DNA of 64,000 nucleotides from Micromonospora pisi (GTDB lineage Bacteria > Actinomycetota > Actinomycetes > Mycobacteriales > Micromonosporaceae), in assembly GCF_003633685.1 (NCBI RefSeq), contig NZ_RBKT01000001.1, forward strand, positions 8,556,001 to 8,620,000, read 5' to 3'. Positions within the stretch are counted from its first letter, which is position 1, and each line of letters begins with the position of its first letter. A program made the position numbers and the translations under genes. A model generated the notes under the pieces. The model worked only from the letters and a program-made list of their open reading frames with translations, made no database searches and had not been told where the DNA came from. This document shows positions 52,941 to 61,529 of this stretch, in pieces.

Positions 52941-53305
52941 TCGCGCTGGCGCCTGCGGTGGTCGAGGGTCGGTCGCCCCGGTCGATGTCGTCCGGTCCCG
53001 CGATCGACCCCACCACCGTGAAGGACGCGGCTCTCTGTCCGCCCCTCGACCGACGGCGTCACCTCGCAGAGCGCGTCGAGCGCGCCCGTCCACGCGCTCT
53101 GCGAGGGAGCCGCGATGGACAGCGGTATGGAACCGCCGGACCCCGCGCACTCCGAGCCCTCGAGTGCGCCTCACCGACAGGGCGTAGACCGGACGGTAGG
53201 CCGCCCTCGCCCCCAGGACGAAGCCGAGCGGCGGCGGCGTTCTCGCGGGCGCGGACGAGCACGTCGGGGCTCACGGTGTGCTGTCGTGACGCGGCTGACC
53301 GGGGT
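52941..53305. other. Intergenic region with terminator hairpins
   Basis: A 15-bp perfect stem (53062-53076 with 53092-53106) and a smaller GCGCACTC/GAGTGCGC hairpin (53145-53169) are present. They can terminate transcription from the sugar-dehydrogenase gene. No gene is supported. Confidence 0.6.
53062..53106 (+). terminator. Terminator after the sugar-dehydrogenase gene
   Basis: CCTCGCAGAGCGCGT pairs exactly with ACGCGCTCTGCGAGG across a 15-nt loop. Confidence 0.65.
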
Positions 53306-53689
53306 CTACCCGGGGATGGGTGCCCGCAGCCGGTCGAGGTGCTTGCGGACCGCGGTCCGGCTCAGGTTCATACACGCGATCTTGCTGTCGAGGCGGGCCA
53401 GCTCGGCGGCGAAGAGCCCTTCGAGGCTCTCGTCAACGGCACCCGGACTCTCGTCCAGGGTGGCCGGTGGTTGCCCGGGTGGCTCGTCCTGGAGCAACGG
53501 GATGATCAACCTGGTGGGCAGGCCGGACCGGATGAGGCTGCTGACCAGCACGGCCCGCGTGACGTCGCTCTCGCGGTAGTCACGGTAACCGTTGGCCCCG
53601 CGACCCGGGGAGAGCAGGCCGCGCTCCTCGTAGTAGCGCAGCATCCGGATCGGGACCAGGCTGCGCTTCGCCAACTCGCCTATGCGCAT
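53306..53689 (-). CDS. MerR-family regulator
   Basis: The 127-residue protein starts MRIGELAKRSLVPIRMLRYYEERGLLSPGR, the classic MerR winged-helix start, followed by GYRDYRESDV and a coiled-coil dimerisation helix. There are no metal-binding Cys residues in the C-terminal part, so it is a drug- or stress-type MerR. It is divergent from an MFS exporter. The 49-bp gap contains a dyad between promoter hexamers, so it probably activates the exporter by untwisting DNA. Confidence 0.92.
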   Translation of the reverse strand: MRIGELAKRSLVPIRMLRYYEERGLLSPGRGANGYRDYRESDVTRAVLVSSLIRSGLPTRLIIPLLQDEPPGQPPATLDESPGAVDESLEGLFAAELARLDSKIACMNLSRTAVRKHLDRLRAPIPG

Positions 53690-53699
53690 GAAATCCTCC

Positions 53700-53731
53700 T
53701 TGACCCTCACATCGATGTCAGACTTTACGGT
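53700..53731 (+). promoter_or_regulatory. MerR-type promoter with long spacer
   Basis: TTGACC (53700-53705) and TACGGT (53726-53731) are 20 bp apart. The dyad CTCACATCGATGTCAG lies between them, with one mismatched pair. An over-long spacer with a central dyad is diagnostic of MerR control. The transcript would start close to the MFS ATG at 53739. Confidence 0.6.
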
Positions 53732-53738
53732 TTCCGAC

Positions 53739-54932
53739 ATGACCGCTCAACTGTCGGGCACAGCTTCCGACCTGTCCCGCAAGCTGCCCTGGTGGCCACT
53801 GCTGGTGCTGTCCGCGGCAGCGTTCGCCACCGTCACCGTCGAACTGCTGCCCGCGAGTCTGCTTCTCGAACTCAGCGATGACCTGGACGTCGCGGAGTCC
53901 ACCGCCGGCCTGCTCGTCACCGCCTGGGCGCTCACCATCGCAGCTGCCAGCATCCCTCTGACCCGCCTCACGGCACGGGTACCGCGTCGACACCTCCTGC
54001 CGCTCCTGGTGCTGCTCCTGGCGTTGGCGACCGCCGGCACCGCGCTCGCGCCGTCGTACGGCTGGGCACTCGCCAGTCGAATAGTCGCCGCCAGTACGCA
54101 CGGCGTGTTCTGGTCACTGCTGGTCCCGACCGTGGCCACCCTCGTACCTCCGGCGGTCCTTGGCCGGGCCGTGTCGGTGGTGCTGGCGGGGCCGGTACTG
54201 GCTGGCATCGTGGGCATCCCGCTCGGTGCGGCCATCGGCGAGGGCGTCGGCTGGCGCCTCTCCTTCGGTCTGCTGGCCGCCCTCCTGGGGGCGGCGTCAG
54301 CGGCCGTCTGGAGCCTCTCGTTGCAGGATGCGCCGCGTTCCGTCGCACGGCAGGCGGGCCGGGATCCGGCGATGCGGGTCGTCCTCGCCGTCGCGTTCGC
54401 CACTGGACTCGTGCTGACCGGCCATTTCATGCTCTACACCTACATCGCACCCCTGCTGCAACAGTTCGGCGGGTACGGGGCCGCCGCCCGTACCGCGCTA
54501 CTGCTCGTCTTCGGACTCGCCGGTCTGCTCGGCATCGTGGTGTCCGGGCCACTGTCCGACCGGTTCCCGCATCAGGCACTCGGGTGGGTCAGCGCCGCCT
54601 TTGCGGGCAGTGCCGCCTCGCTGGCCCTGCTGCCCGTGAACGTGGCCGTGGCGGCGGTCGTCATCGCCGCGTGGGGGATGCTCATCGGGCTCCTCCCGCC
54701 GGTCTTCCAGACCCGCCTACTGCGCATCGCCTCGCCCGGCAGGGAAGCCGCCGTGGGAGCGGTCGGCATCACCGTACTCAATGTCGGCATCGCCGCCGGA
54801 GCGGCCGTCGGTGGGCTCGTCGTCGGCACCTGGAACGCCGACGGGCTGCCCGTCGTCGCGGCCGGCGTCATCGGAGCGGCCGCGCTCGGACTGCTCGTCT
54901 ACGGGGCCCGCCGGGACGGAGTCAACGGATGA
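53739..54932 (+). CDS. MFS exporter (12 membrane helices, DHA1-like)
   Basis: The 397-residue protein is almost entirely hydrophobic with about 12 predicted helices. It includes ATVTVELLPASLLLELSDDLDVAESTAGLLVTAWA, typical of drug/sugar efflux MFS proteins of the AraJ/SotB type, and a second-half cytoplasmic loop SGPLSDRFPHQ. It probably expels a toxic compound under the divergent MerR regulator. The ATG at 53739 is chosen from the promoter position; MSDF at 53715 is an alternative. Confidence 0.9.
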   Translation: MTAQLSGTASDLSRKLPWWPLLVLSAAAFATVTVELLPASLLLELSDDLDVAESTAGLLVTAWALTIAAASIPLTRLTARVPRRHLLPLLVLLLALATAGTALAPSYGWALASRIVAASTHGVFWSLLVPTVATLVPPAVLGRAVSVVLAGPVLAGIVGIPLGAAIGEGVGWRLSFGLLAALLGAASAAVWSLSLQDAPRSVARQAGRDPAMRVVLAVAFATGLVLTGHFMLYTYIAPLLQQFGGYGAAARTALLLVFGLAGLLGIVVSGPLSDRFPHQALGWVSAAFAGSAASLALLPVNVAVAAVVIAAWGMLIGLLPPVFQTRLLRIASPGREAAVGAVGITVLNVGIAAGAAVGGLVVGTWNADGLPVVAAGVIGAAALGLLVYGARRDGVNG

Positions 54933-55225
54933 CCGACAAGGCGGTACCGCGTGCCGTCCCAGGGTGCCGTCGGCACGGCCCACGGCTGGGCAGCGCCGAT
55001 GGCAAGATCTGCTTCGGCATCCTGCCGCTTCCGGGCGAGGAATTCGACCCGGTCGTCGACCCGGCCGCGCATACGGCCGCGTTCAAGGCCGAGTTCGGAA
55101 TCCCTGACGAATACCCGTCGACCGGTGGCATCTGTATCGGCTACCGAGCCGACGCCCTGCCCTCGCAGAATCCTGCCGTCGCAGGACGTCGCCGAGGTCT
55201 CGAATCAGTCGTCCACCAGGGACAG
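54929..55225 (+). pseudogene. Possible nitroreductase C-terminal remnant
   Basis: A frame opening with ATGA at the MFS stop reads KAEFGIPDEYPSTGGICIGYRAD and then RRRGLESVVHQGQWG. This resembles the end of nitroreductases (FGIPDEY, IGYPA, RGRRPLDEVVHRGRW). The FMN-binding first two thirds are absent, and the frame runs on into unrelated sequence to about 55394. Similarity is judged by eye only. Confidence 0.4.
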
Positions 55226-55394
55226 TGGGGTCACCCGACCTCGACCGACAAGCGCGTCCGCTGGCCTTCCGCCGGCCGTACGACGTCGACCGGGCCACCC
55301 ATCGTCCACCATGGTCGGACCAGCACCCGCCGACCGGTCAGCTCCTCTAGGATCAGCACCCGGACAAGGGTGAGACATTCCGAAAGAAGGATCG

Positions 55395-56201
55395 ATGGCG
55401 GACCAGAACCGGCCGGCTTCCGTTGGTGTCGACACCTCGAAACCCAGCATCGCGCGAGCCTACGATGTTGTTCTCGGCGGCAAGGACAACTTTGCGATTG
55501 ACCGCGCGGTGGTCGGCGAGATGCTCAAGATTGTGCCGCAGCTTCCCGAGGTGGCGGCATATAACCGGCAGATCCTCAGCCGAGGTGTCCGCTACCTGGT
55601 CGAAGAGGCAGGCATCCGGCAGTTCATGGATCTGGGCTCCGGGCTACCGACGCGTGAGAACACCCATCAGGTCGCACAACGGTCCGCTCCCGAGGCCCGC
55701 GTCGTCTACGTCGACAACGATCCGATCGTTCTGGCCCACGGCCGGGCTCTGCTCGTCGAGAACGAGAACACGACCGTGGTCACGGCCGACCTGCGAGATC
55801 CCCAGGCCGTACTCGCCGACCCCGAGGTGCAACGCCTGATCGACTTCTCCCAGCCGGTCGGCGTCCTGCTCGTCGGTATCCTGCACCACCTGCACGACAG
55901 CGAGGACCCGCAGGGCGTCGCCAGGGCGTACATGGACGCGGTGCCCTCCGGCAGTCACCTGTTCATGACCAGCTTCTGCGCGTCCTTTCCGGAGGCCGCC
56001 GAACTCGAGGAGACCTACCTCAGCGTGCTGGGCACCGGCCGATTCCGTACGCTTCCCGAACTCCAGGGATTCTTCGGAGATCTTGAGATGATCGAGCCGG
56101 GCCTGGTGTCTCTCCCCGAATGGCGGCCTGAGGCTCCCATTGCTCACGATCTGTCCGTAGCCGAGCGCCTCATGGCCGGTGGCATAGCCCGGAAGCGCTG
56201 A
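55395..56201 (+). CDS. SAM-dependent methyltransferase of the DUF574 (Methyltransf_19) family
   Basis: The 268-residue protein shows the family signature: SIARAYDVVLGGKDNFAIDR, LVEEAGIRQFMDLGSGLPTRENTHQVAQ (SAM motif I), RVVYVDNDPIVLAHGRALL, VTADLRDP and GILHHLHDS. Actinomycetes carry many paralogues and their substrates are unknown. A fragment of another paralogue lies at 39546-39790. The ATG follows GAAAGAAGG. It converges on the DHA2 exporter across a strong terminator. Confidence 0.92.
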   Translation: MADQNRPASVGVDTSKPSIARAYDVVLGGKDNFAIDRAVVGEMLKIVPQLPEVAAYNRQILSRGVRYLVEEAGIRQFMDLGSGLPTRENTHQVAQRSAPEARVVYVDNDPIVLAHGRALLVENENTTVVTADLRDPQAVLADPEVQRLIDFSQPVGVLLVGILHHLHDSEDPQGVARAYMDAVPSGSHLFMTSFCASFPEAAELEETYLSVLGTGRFRTLPELQGFFGDLEMIEPGLVSLPEWRPEAPIAHDLSVAERLMAGGIARKR

Positions 56202-56234
56202 TCTTGGCCAGGAGGAACTGACCCACCAGTAGCG

Positions 56235-56285
56235 CGGATCCCGGAACGGCCTCGTCCAACATTGCCGACGCCGTTCCGGGATCCG
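56235..56285. terminator. Bidirectional terminator between convergent genes
   Basis: A perfect 16-bp stem (56235-56250 with 56270-56285) encloses a 19-nt loop between the methyltransferase and exporter stops. Confidence 0.85.
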
Positions 56286-56293
56286 GGCGGCGA

Positions 56294-57775
56294 TCAGTGG
56301 ACGGCGACCGGGATGCTCTCCTCGACGCTTTCGCCTGCCGGGACCGGCGCGTGTTTCGGAGCGCCCGCGTTGACCGCGATCGCGGAGACCAACGCCGCCG
56401 CCGCGAGGAAACCGACGGCCAGCCAGTACGCGACCGAGTAGCCGTGCACCAGCGCGTGCGACTGGAGCCGGGCCTGGCCGGTGTGCGAGGCCAGGTAGCC
56501 GGCTGCCGAACTGGTCGCGATGGTGTTGAGCAGGGCGGTGCCGATCGAGCCGCCCACCTGCTGCGATGAACTGATCATCGCCGAGGCGACACCGGCGTCC
56601 TTGGCCTCGACGCCGTGGGTGGCGATGCTCATCGCCGGCATGAACGCGGTGCCGATGCCGAGGCCGACGACAGCCTCTGCCACCGCGATCTGGAGGAAGG
56701 AACTGTCGACGTCGAGCAGGGCCAGCAGGGCCACGCCGATGCCGGTGACCAGGTAGCCGCCGACCATGATCGGCCGAGGTGCGATCCGGGCCGCCAGTCG
56801 GGCGCCGATCTGTGTGGCGCCGACGGCCTGGGGTATCGCCAGCGGCATGAACGCCAGGCCGGCCATCACCGGGGAGTACCCCTTCACCTCCTGGAAGTAG
56901 TAGCTCAGGAGCAGGAACATTCCGAACATGCTGACCACGGCGAGGGCCACGGAGACGTACGCGGCGGCGCGGTTCCGCTCGGTCAGGACCCGCAGCGGCA
57001 GCAGCGGCGCCTTGACCCGTGCCTGTACGAGGACGAAGGCCGCCAGCAGCACGACTCCGGTGACGAAGGATCCGATGGTCAGGCTCGCGGTCCATCCCTG
57101 ACTTTCGGCGTTGCCGAACCCGTACACGACCGCGACCAGTCCCAGACTGGCGAGCAGGACGCCCGGGATGTCGAGCCGGGAACGGTGTCGCTCAGCGGTG
57201 TCGTGCACGTTGGGAATCGCGCCGAGGATCCCGATGACCGCCACCGGAACGAGGACGAACATCGACCAGCGCCAGCTCAGGTACTGGGTGAGCAGGCCGC
57301 CGGTGAGCAGGCCGACGGCACCGCCGCCGACCGATACCGCACTGAACACGCCGAAAGCCTTCGCGCGCTCCTTGGGTTCGGTGAAGGCCAGGGAGATCAG
57401 GGACAACGCGGCGGGGGCGAGCAGCGCCGCGAAGACCCCCTGGAGGGCTCGCGCGGTCAGCAGCATGGTGGCGTTGACCGCGACTCCGCCGAGCGCCGAG
57501 GCGAACGCGAAGCCGACCAGGGCGAGGAGGAAGACGCGTTTGCGCCCCACCATGTCACCGATTCGTCCACCGACGAGCAGCAGTCCGCCGAAGGCCAGCC
57601 CGTAGACGGTGACCACCCACTGCCGGCTCCCGTCGGAGAAGTGGAGTGCCTGCTGGGCCGAGGGGAGCGCGATGTTCATCACCGCGGAGTCGAGCATGAC
57701 CATCAGTTGGGCGATGGAGATGAAAACGAGGGCTTTCCAGCGCCGGGAGTCCGCGGCGTGGCTGTTCGGGTGCAC
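56294..57775 (-). CDS. DHA2-family MFS exporter (EmrB/QacA type, 14 helices)
   Basis: The 493-residue protein has the DHA2 N-terminus (LVFISIAQLMVMLDSAVMNIALPSAQQAL, in pieces), motif A GGRIGDMVGRKRVFL, and 14 predicted helices. It is a proton-driven drug exporter. It is codirectional with, and 86 bp downstream of, the quinone reductase gene, and both may be controlled by the TetR gene at 59367. Confidence 0.93.
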   Translation of the reverse strand: MHPNSHAADSRRWKALVFISIAQLMVMLDSAVMNIALPSAQQALHFSDGSRQWVVTVYGLAFGGLLLVGGRIGDMVGRKRVFLLALVGFAFASALGGVAVNATMLLTARALQGVFAALLAPAALSLISLAFTEPKERAKAFGVFSAVSVGGGAVGLLTGGLLTQYLSWRWSMFVLVPVAVIGILGAIPNVHDTAERHRSRLDIPGVLLASLGLVAVVYGFGNAESQGWTASLTIGSFVTGVVLLAAFVLVQARVKAPLLPLRVLTERNRAAAYVSVALAVVSMFGMFLLLSYYFQEVKGYSPVMAGLAFMPLAIPQAVGATQIGARLAARIAPRPIMVGGYLVTGIGVALLALLDVDSSFLQIAVAEAVVGLGIGTAFMPAMSIATHGVEAKDAGVASAMISSSQQVGGSIGTALLNTIATSSAAGYLASHTGQARLQSHALVHGYSVAYWLAVGFLAAAALVSAIAVNAGAPKHAPVPAGESVEESIPVAVH

Positions 57776-57861
57776 GGGTGTTCCTTAGTGGAGGGACGGA
57801 TGAGAGGAGGCGTACCGGCGCGGCCGCTGTGAGTTGTCGGCTGCCGGGAGCGGGGGCCGGA

Positions 57862-58821
57862 TCAGAATTCGATGACAAGTCGGCCGCGGACGCCGCCGGC
57901 TTCCAACAGCCGATGCGCCTGCGCCGCCTGTTCCGGTGGGTAACGGTCGGCGACGCGGAGGCTGAGGCGCCCCTGGTCGGCGAGCCGGCGGAGCAGGTCG
58001 AGCTTGTCGCGCTGCCCCTCGTACGCGTGCACGTAGGCCATGACCGGGGTGATGCCCCGCCGTGCGGCCTCCCGCTCGAACGCCGGGTGGTCCGGCATGC
58101 CCCGCACGTACGCCAGCGAGCCACCTCGGCGGATGGCGGCGAGCAGTGGTGCGCCGATGAGCGCCGCGTCGACGACCGCGTCGACCCCGTCGTCGGTGAG
58201 CGCGCGGAACCGCTCCGCGACGCCCGGTCCACGGGGGACCGTGACGTCGACGCCGAGCGAGGCGACCAGTTCGACGTCACCGGGCGCGGCGTCGACCAGC
58301 ACCCGGTGGCCGGCGGCCTTGGCCAGCTGTACCGCGTATCCGCCGACCGCACCGGCGGCGCCGGTGACGGCGAGGGTGCTGCCGGGTGGCAGGCGCAACT
58401 GGTCGAGGGCGTGCAGGGCGGTGAGACCGTTCAGCGGGAGGGTGGCCGCCTCGGCGGGGCTAGCGCCGGTGGGCACCGGCACCACCCATGACCCGGGGAG
58501 CACGACCCACTCGGCGTACCCGCCGCCGGCCGGCCGGCTGGGGTTGATCATCGCCATCACCTCGTCGCCGACGGCGAGGCCGGTCCCGATGCCCGGGCCG
58601 ACCTCGTCAATGGTGCCGGCGACGTCGGAGCCGGGGAGGACCGGTTCCGTGCCGCGTTGCCGGATGGGTGTGCGGCCGGACCGGATCAGGACGTCCGCCG
58701 GGTTGACCGCTGCGGCGCGTACCCGGATCCGCACCTCGCCCGGTCCCGCGTGCGGGGTCGTCCGCTCGATGACCTGGAGTACGTCCGGTCCACCGTGCCG
58801 GAACAGACCTACCGCTTTCAT
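57862..58821 (-). CDS. Quinone oxidoreductase-like MDR dehydrogenase
   Basis: The 319-residue medium-chain dehydrogenase starts MKAVGLFRHGGPDVLQVIE, has IRVRAAAVNPADVLIRSG and GSDVAGTIDEVGPGIG, and a Rossmann motif VTGAAGAVGGYAVQLAKAAG. It lacks the structural-zinc Cys cluster, as expected for the quinone reductase branch. It reduces quinones or enones with NADPH. Its ATG overlaps the stop of an 18-codon leader ORF that carries the only good ribosome-binding site. Confidence 0.92.
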   Translation of the reverse strand: MKAVGLFRHGGPDVLQVIERTTPHAGPGEVRIRVRAAAVNPADVLIRSGRTPIRQRGTEPVLPGSDVAGTIDEVGPGIGTGLAVGDEVMAMINPSRPAGGGYAEWVVLPGSWVVPVPTGASPAEAATLPLNGLTALHALDQLRLPPGSTLAVTGAAGAVGGYAVQLAKAAGHRVLVDAAPGDVELVASLGVDVTVPRGPGVAERFRALTDDGVDAVVDAALIGAPLLAAIRRGGSLAYVRGMPDHPAFEREAARRGITPVMAYVHAYEGQRDKLDLLRRLADQGRLSLRVADRYPPEQAAQAHRLLEAGGVRGRLVIEF

Positions 58822-58874
58822 GTCGTTGACGCCCACACGCCCGCGCTGATGGTGCCTGCCCCTGTCGAAGCCAT
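58818..58874 (-). CDS. 18-codon leader ORF coupled to the quinone reductase gene
   Basis: ATG at 58874 follows GGAGG with 6-nt spacing and encodes MASTGAGTISAGVWASTT. Its TGA overlaps the reductase ATG (ATGA). The reductase has no ribosome-binding site of its own, so ribosomes probably reach it through this ORF. An indel joining two parts of one gene is a less likely alternative. Confidence 0.5.
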   Translation of the reverse strand: MASTGAGTISAGVWASTT

Positions 58875-59330
58875 GTTTTTCCTCCGATAGTTATTAGGCC
58901 GTACGCCAAGCGGCTCTTGCCGGCGAAATGCCCATTACAGAGACATATCGCGGGCACCGGTTGTCAGCCCGTCGCGCCGGTGCGGGCTACGTCGGCCCTG
59001 GCTGAGGGTTCCTTCCGTGGCTCCCTTGAGGGCCCCGGATGTGTGCCGCGCCTACGGTACGGCTATCTGGAACGTTCGACAAAGAATGTGCCGCCGGTCA
59101 CCGCTCGCCATCGTCTGCCTCCCACGCCAACGGACCGGTCGTACGGCAAGCGGGCTACGCGCCGCCGTGAGGCCGATGGAGGGCTGGATGCGCTGGTCGA
59201 ATGCTTACGTGAGGTCAGGTAAGCGTCGTGACGCCGTAATCGCTCCCGGATGCGCCGTTCGAAGGACGATGGCGGCCGGTTTGCGCGGGATCAGGGGAGG
59301 GACAGTGATCTCACGGCGAGCGCCCAATAC
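58875..59330. other. Intergenic region without a recognised gene
   Basis: Only short ORFs without conserved motifs are present. The left end (58880-58910) is AT-richer and holds the promoter of the leader ORF. The right end leads into the TetR promoter. Confidence 0.5.
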
Positions 59331-59360
59331 TTGGGTGCTCGTTCCAGAACGAGGTACGCT
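59331..59360 (+). promoter_or_regulatory. Promoter and operator of the TetR gene
   Basis: TTGGGT (59331-59336) and TACGCT (59355-59360) are 18 bp apart. The dyad CTCGTTCCAGAACGAG (59338-59353) fills the spacer. The ATG at 59367 lies at the expected transcription start, so the mRNA is probably leaderless. Confidence 0.65.
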
Positions 59361-59366
59361 GGCGCG

Positions 59367-59945
59367 ATGGCTCGTAATCGGGAGTTCGACCTCGACGTCG
59401 CGGTGGCGGCGGCCATGGACGTGTTCCGCCGCAAGGGCTACGAGGGCACCTCCATGCGGGATCTCGCCGAGGCGACCGGCTTGGGCAGCGGATCGCTCTA
59501 CGCGGCGTTCGGCAGCAAGGAGCTCCTCTACCTGGCCGCGCTCGACCTCTACCGAAAGCGCTACGCGACCCCACTGACAACCATGCTCCGCTCCACCGGA
59601 AACGCCCGCGAGATCATCCACGAGGTGTTCGTCGGCGTCGTCGACGACATCGTCCAGGACGGTCGTCGGTTCGCCTGCCTCATCGTGGGGGCGGCGATGG
59701 AGCGGGCACACAACGACGTCCGTGTCGCCGAACGGCTCGAGTCGACCACCCGCTCGCTTGAACTCGCGCTGTTCGACGTGCTCGCCGACGCACAGCGGCG
59801 CGGCCAGATCCCGGCCGACCGCAGCGCCAGTGACCTGGCCGCATTCCTGGTGATGAGCATGCAGGGGCTGCGGGTGATGGGTGCGGTCAACCCGGACCGG
59901 GACGCGCTGATGCGCACCGCCGAGGTCGCGCTGAGCTGCCTGTAA
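59367..59945 (+). CDS. TetR-family regulator
   Basis: The 192-residue protein has MARNREFDLDVAVAAAMDVFRRKGYEGTSMRDLAEATGLGSGSLYAAFGSKELLY (in pieces), the helix-turn-helix of the AcrR/YcdC-like group, and a helical ligand domain. It faces away from the quinone reductase/DHA2 exporter genes, the likely targets together with itself. Confidence 0.93.
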   Translation: MARNREFDLDVAVAAAMDVFRRKGYEGTSMRDLAEATGLGSGSLYAAFGSKELLYLAALDLYRKRYATPLTTMLRSTGNAREIIHEVFVGVVDDIVQDGRRFACLIVGAAMERAHNDVRVAERLESTTRSLELALFDVLADAQRRGQIPADRSASDLAAFLVMSMQGLRVMGAVNPDRDALMRTAEVALSCL

Positions 59946-60069
59946 CGACGCCGGGAGCCCGGCTGACACGGCGACAGAGCAGGCCATGGCGCCGGTTCTC
60001 TCCGCCGGGCGCGGCAGTCCGTGGGATCAACTTCGTCGGATCAGGACCTCTCCAGGTAGGTTTCTCGCC

Positions 60070-60525
60070 GTGGAGGAAGTCGATCGCGCCATTGTCGCCG
60101 GGTTGACCGCCGACGGCCGGATGTCGTACACGGACCTGGCGGAGAAGGTCGGGTTGTCGGTGTCCGCGGTGCACCAGCGGGTACGCCGGCTGGAGCAGCG
60201 TGGTGTCATCACCGGTTACACCGCCCGGGTCTCCTACGACGCGCTGGAACTGCCGTTGACCGCGTTCGTGGCGGTCCGGCCGTTCGACCCGTCGCAGCCG
60301 GACGACGCGCCGGAGCGGCTGGCCCACCTGGCGGAGATCGAATCCTGCTACTCGGTGGCGGGGGAGGACTTCTACCTGCTGCTGGTACGGGTCGCCAGCC
60401 CGGCCGACCTCGAGCGGGTGCTGCAGGAGATCCGTACCTCGGCGAACGTCACCACCCGGACCACGGTCGTGCTCTCCACCCCGTACGAGGGCCGGCCGCC
60501 CCGGATCAGCCGGGATCCCGACTGA
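60070..60525 (+). CDS. Lrp/AsnC-family regulator
   Basis: The 151-residue protein starts VEEVDRAIVAGLTADGRMSYTDLAEKVGLSVSAVHQRVRRLEQRGVITGYTARV (in pieces), a typical AsnC helix-turn-helix. The effector-binding RAM domain follows (SCYSVAGEDFYLLLVRVASPADLERVLQEIRT). A TAGGTT hexamer 7 nt before the GTG suggests a leaderless mRNA. Lrp proteins sense amino acids; the nearby lysine-degradation genes kamA and kdd are plausible targets. Its end overlaps the phosphatase gene on the other strand by 20 bp. Confidence 0.9.
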   Translation: MEEVDRAIVAGLTADGRMSYTDLAEKVGLSVSAVHQRVRRLEQRGVITGYTARVSYDALELPLTAFVAVRPFDPSQPDDAPERLAHLAEIESCYSVAGEDFYLLLVRVASPADLERVLQEIRTSANVTTRTTVVLSTPYEGRPPRISRDPD

Positions 60526-61108
60526 TCGGCGGACTGGCCGCGCCGCCGGTGTTCCACCGCAGGATCACCGGTCGGTCGTGCTCGTGCCCGAGCGCCGAGA
60601 CGGTGGCGGTGTCGAGCCGGAGCAGCCCGCCGCCGCTGGCGGGTAGGCCGATCCAGCGGGCGCCGGCGACCCGGAGGCTGTGCCCGTGCGCGACCAGCGC
60701 GACGTCGCCCTCGGGGAGCAGCGCGGCGGCCCGGGCGAGCACCCGGTCGAGCCGGCCTCCGACCTGGTCGGGGGACTCGCCGTCGGGACAGCCGTCGGTC
60801 CAGAGGTTCCATCCTGGGCGCTCGACCTGGATCTCGGCGGTGGTGCGTCCCTCGTAGGCGCCGTAGTTCCACTCGACGAGGTTGTCGTCGACCGAGGTGA
60901 CGGCCAGGCCGGCGAGTTCGGCGGTGCGTAGGGCCCTGGCACGAGGGCTGGAGAGCACGGCGGCGAAGCCCCGGCCGGCCAACTGCTCCCGGACCGCGCG
61001 TGCCTGCCGCTCGCCGTCCGTGGTCAGTGGGATGTCGGTGTACGAGGTGTGCCGGTGCGAGGCACTCCACTCGGTTTCGCCGTGTCGGATGAGAACGATC
61101 TCTGCCAC
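60506..61108 (-). CDS. Histidine phosphatase (phosphoglycerate mutase-like)
   Basis: The 200-residue protein has the catalytic RHG motif in IVLIRHGETEWSASHRHTSYTDIPLTTDGERQA (in pieces). SSPRARALRTAELAG, the acid in WNYGAYEGRTTAEI and the second His in VALVAHGHSLRV complete the site. It dephosphorylates a small phosphoester that I cannot name. GTG at 61108 (VAEIVLIRHGE) is chosen because TTAACTAACCAG, a -10-like element, directly precedes it. Confidence 0.92.
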   Translation of the reverse strand: MAEIVLIRHGETEWSASHRHTSYTDIPLTTDGERQARAVREQLAGRGFAAVLSSPRARALRTAELAGLAVTSVDDNLVEWNYGAYEGRTTAEIQVERPGWNLWTDGCPDGESPDQVGGRLDRVLARAAALLPEGDVALVAHGHSLRVAGARWIGLPASGGGLLRLDTATVSALGHEHDRPVILRWNTGGAASPPISRDPG

Positions 61109-61144
61109 CTGGTTAGTTAAGCACGTTCGGTACACCTAGCTTCC

Positions 61145-61150
61145 TAGGAT
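61145..61150 (+). promoter_or_regulatory. -10 element upstream of the CsbD gene
   Basis: CCTAGGATGC contains TAGGAT, the common actinomycete -10 hexamer. It lies 120 bp before the CsbD start. The same CCTAGGATGC occurs at 32626 upstream of the decayed secreted gene. Confidence 0.4.
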
Positions 61151-61269
61151 GCATTACAGGGTGTGCCCGCAGCGACGACCGCAAGCCGTCAACGAGCCCC
61201 GGGTTTCCTCCGACCCCCGAGCGGGGACTCAGCGGATGGCCGAACACCGACTACTCCCGAGGAGTCGCG

Positions 61270-61464
61270 ATGAGCCTCACCGACAAGGCCAAGAACAAGG
61301 CGCAGCAGATGGCGGGTGCCGCCAAGGAGAAATACGGCGACTCGACCGACAACGAACAGATGCGCGCCGAAGGTGCACGGCAGCAGTCGGGCGCCCAGAG
61401 CAAACAGGCGGCGGAGAAGGCCAAGGACGCCGGCCGGAACGTGAAGGACGCGTTCAACAAGTAG
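61270..61464 (+). CDS. CsbD-family stress protein
   Basis: The 64-residue, highly charged protein (MSLTDKAKNKAQQMAGAAKE, with repeated K/A/E/Q helices) fits the CsbD family in length and composition. CsbD proteins are induced by general stress and have unknown molecular function. The ATG follows GAGGAG. A 17-bp terminator follows. Confidence 0.88.
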   Translation: MSLTDKAKNKAQQMAGAAKEKYGDSTDNEQMRAEGARQQSGAQSKQAAEKAKDAGRNVKDAFNK

Positions 61465-61483
61465 CTGACGGACGCGTAGACGG

Positions 61484-61519
61484 CAGTGGGGCCCCGGTAC
61501 GTGTACCGGGGCCCCACTG
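61484..61519. terminator. Terminator shared by csbD-like and kamA genes
   Basis: A 17-bp perfect stem (61484-61500 with 61503-61519), probably opening to a 4-6 nt loop in RNA, separates the two convergent stops. Confidence 0.85.
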
Positions 61520-61529
61520 TTGGTTCCGT

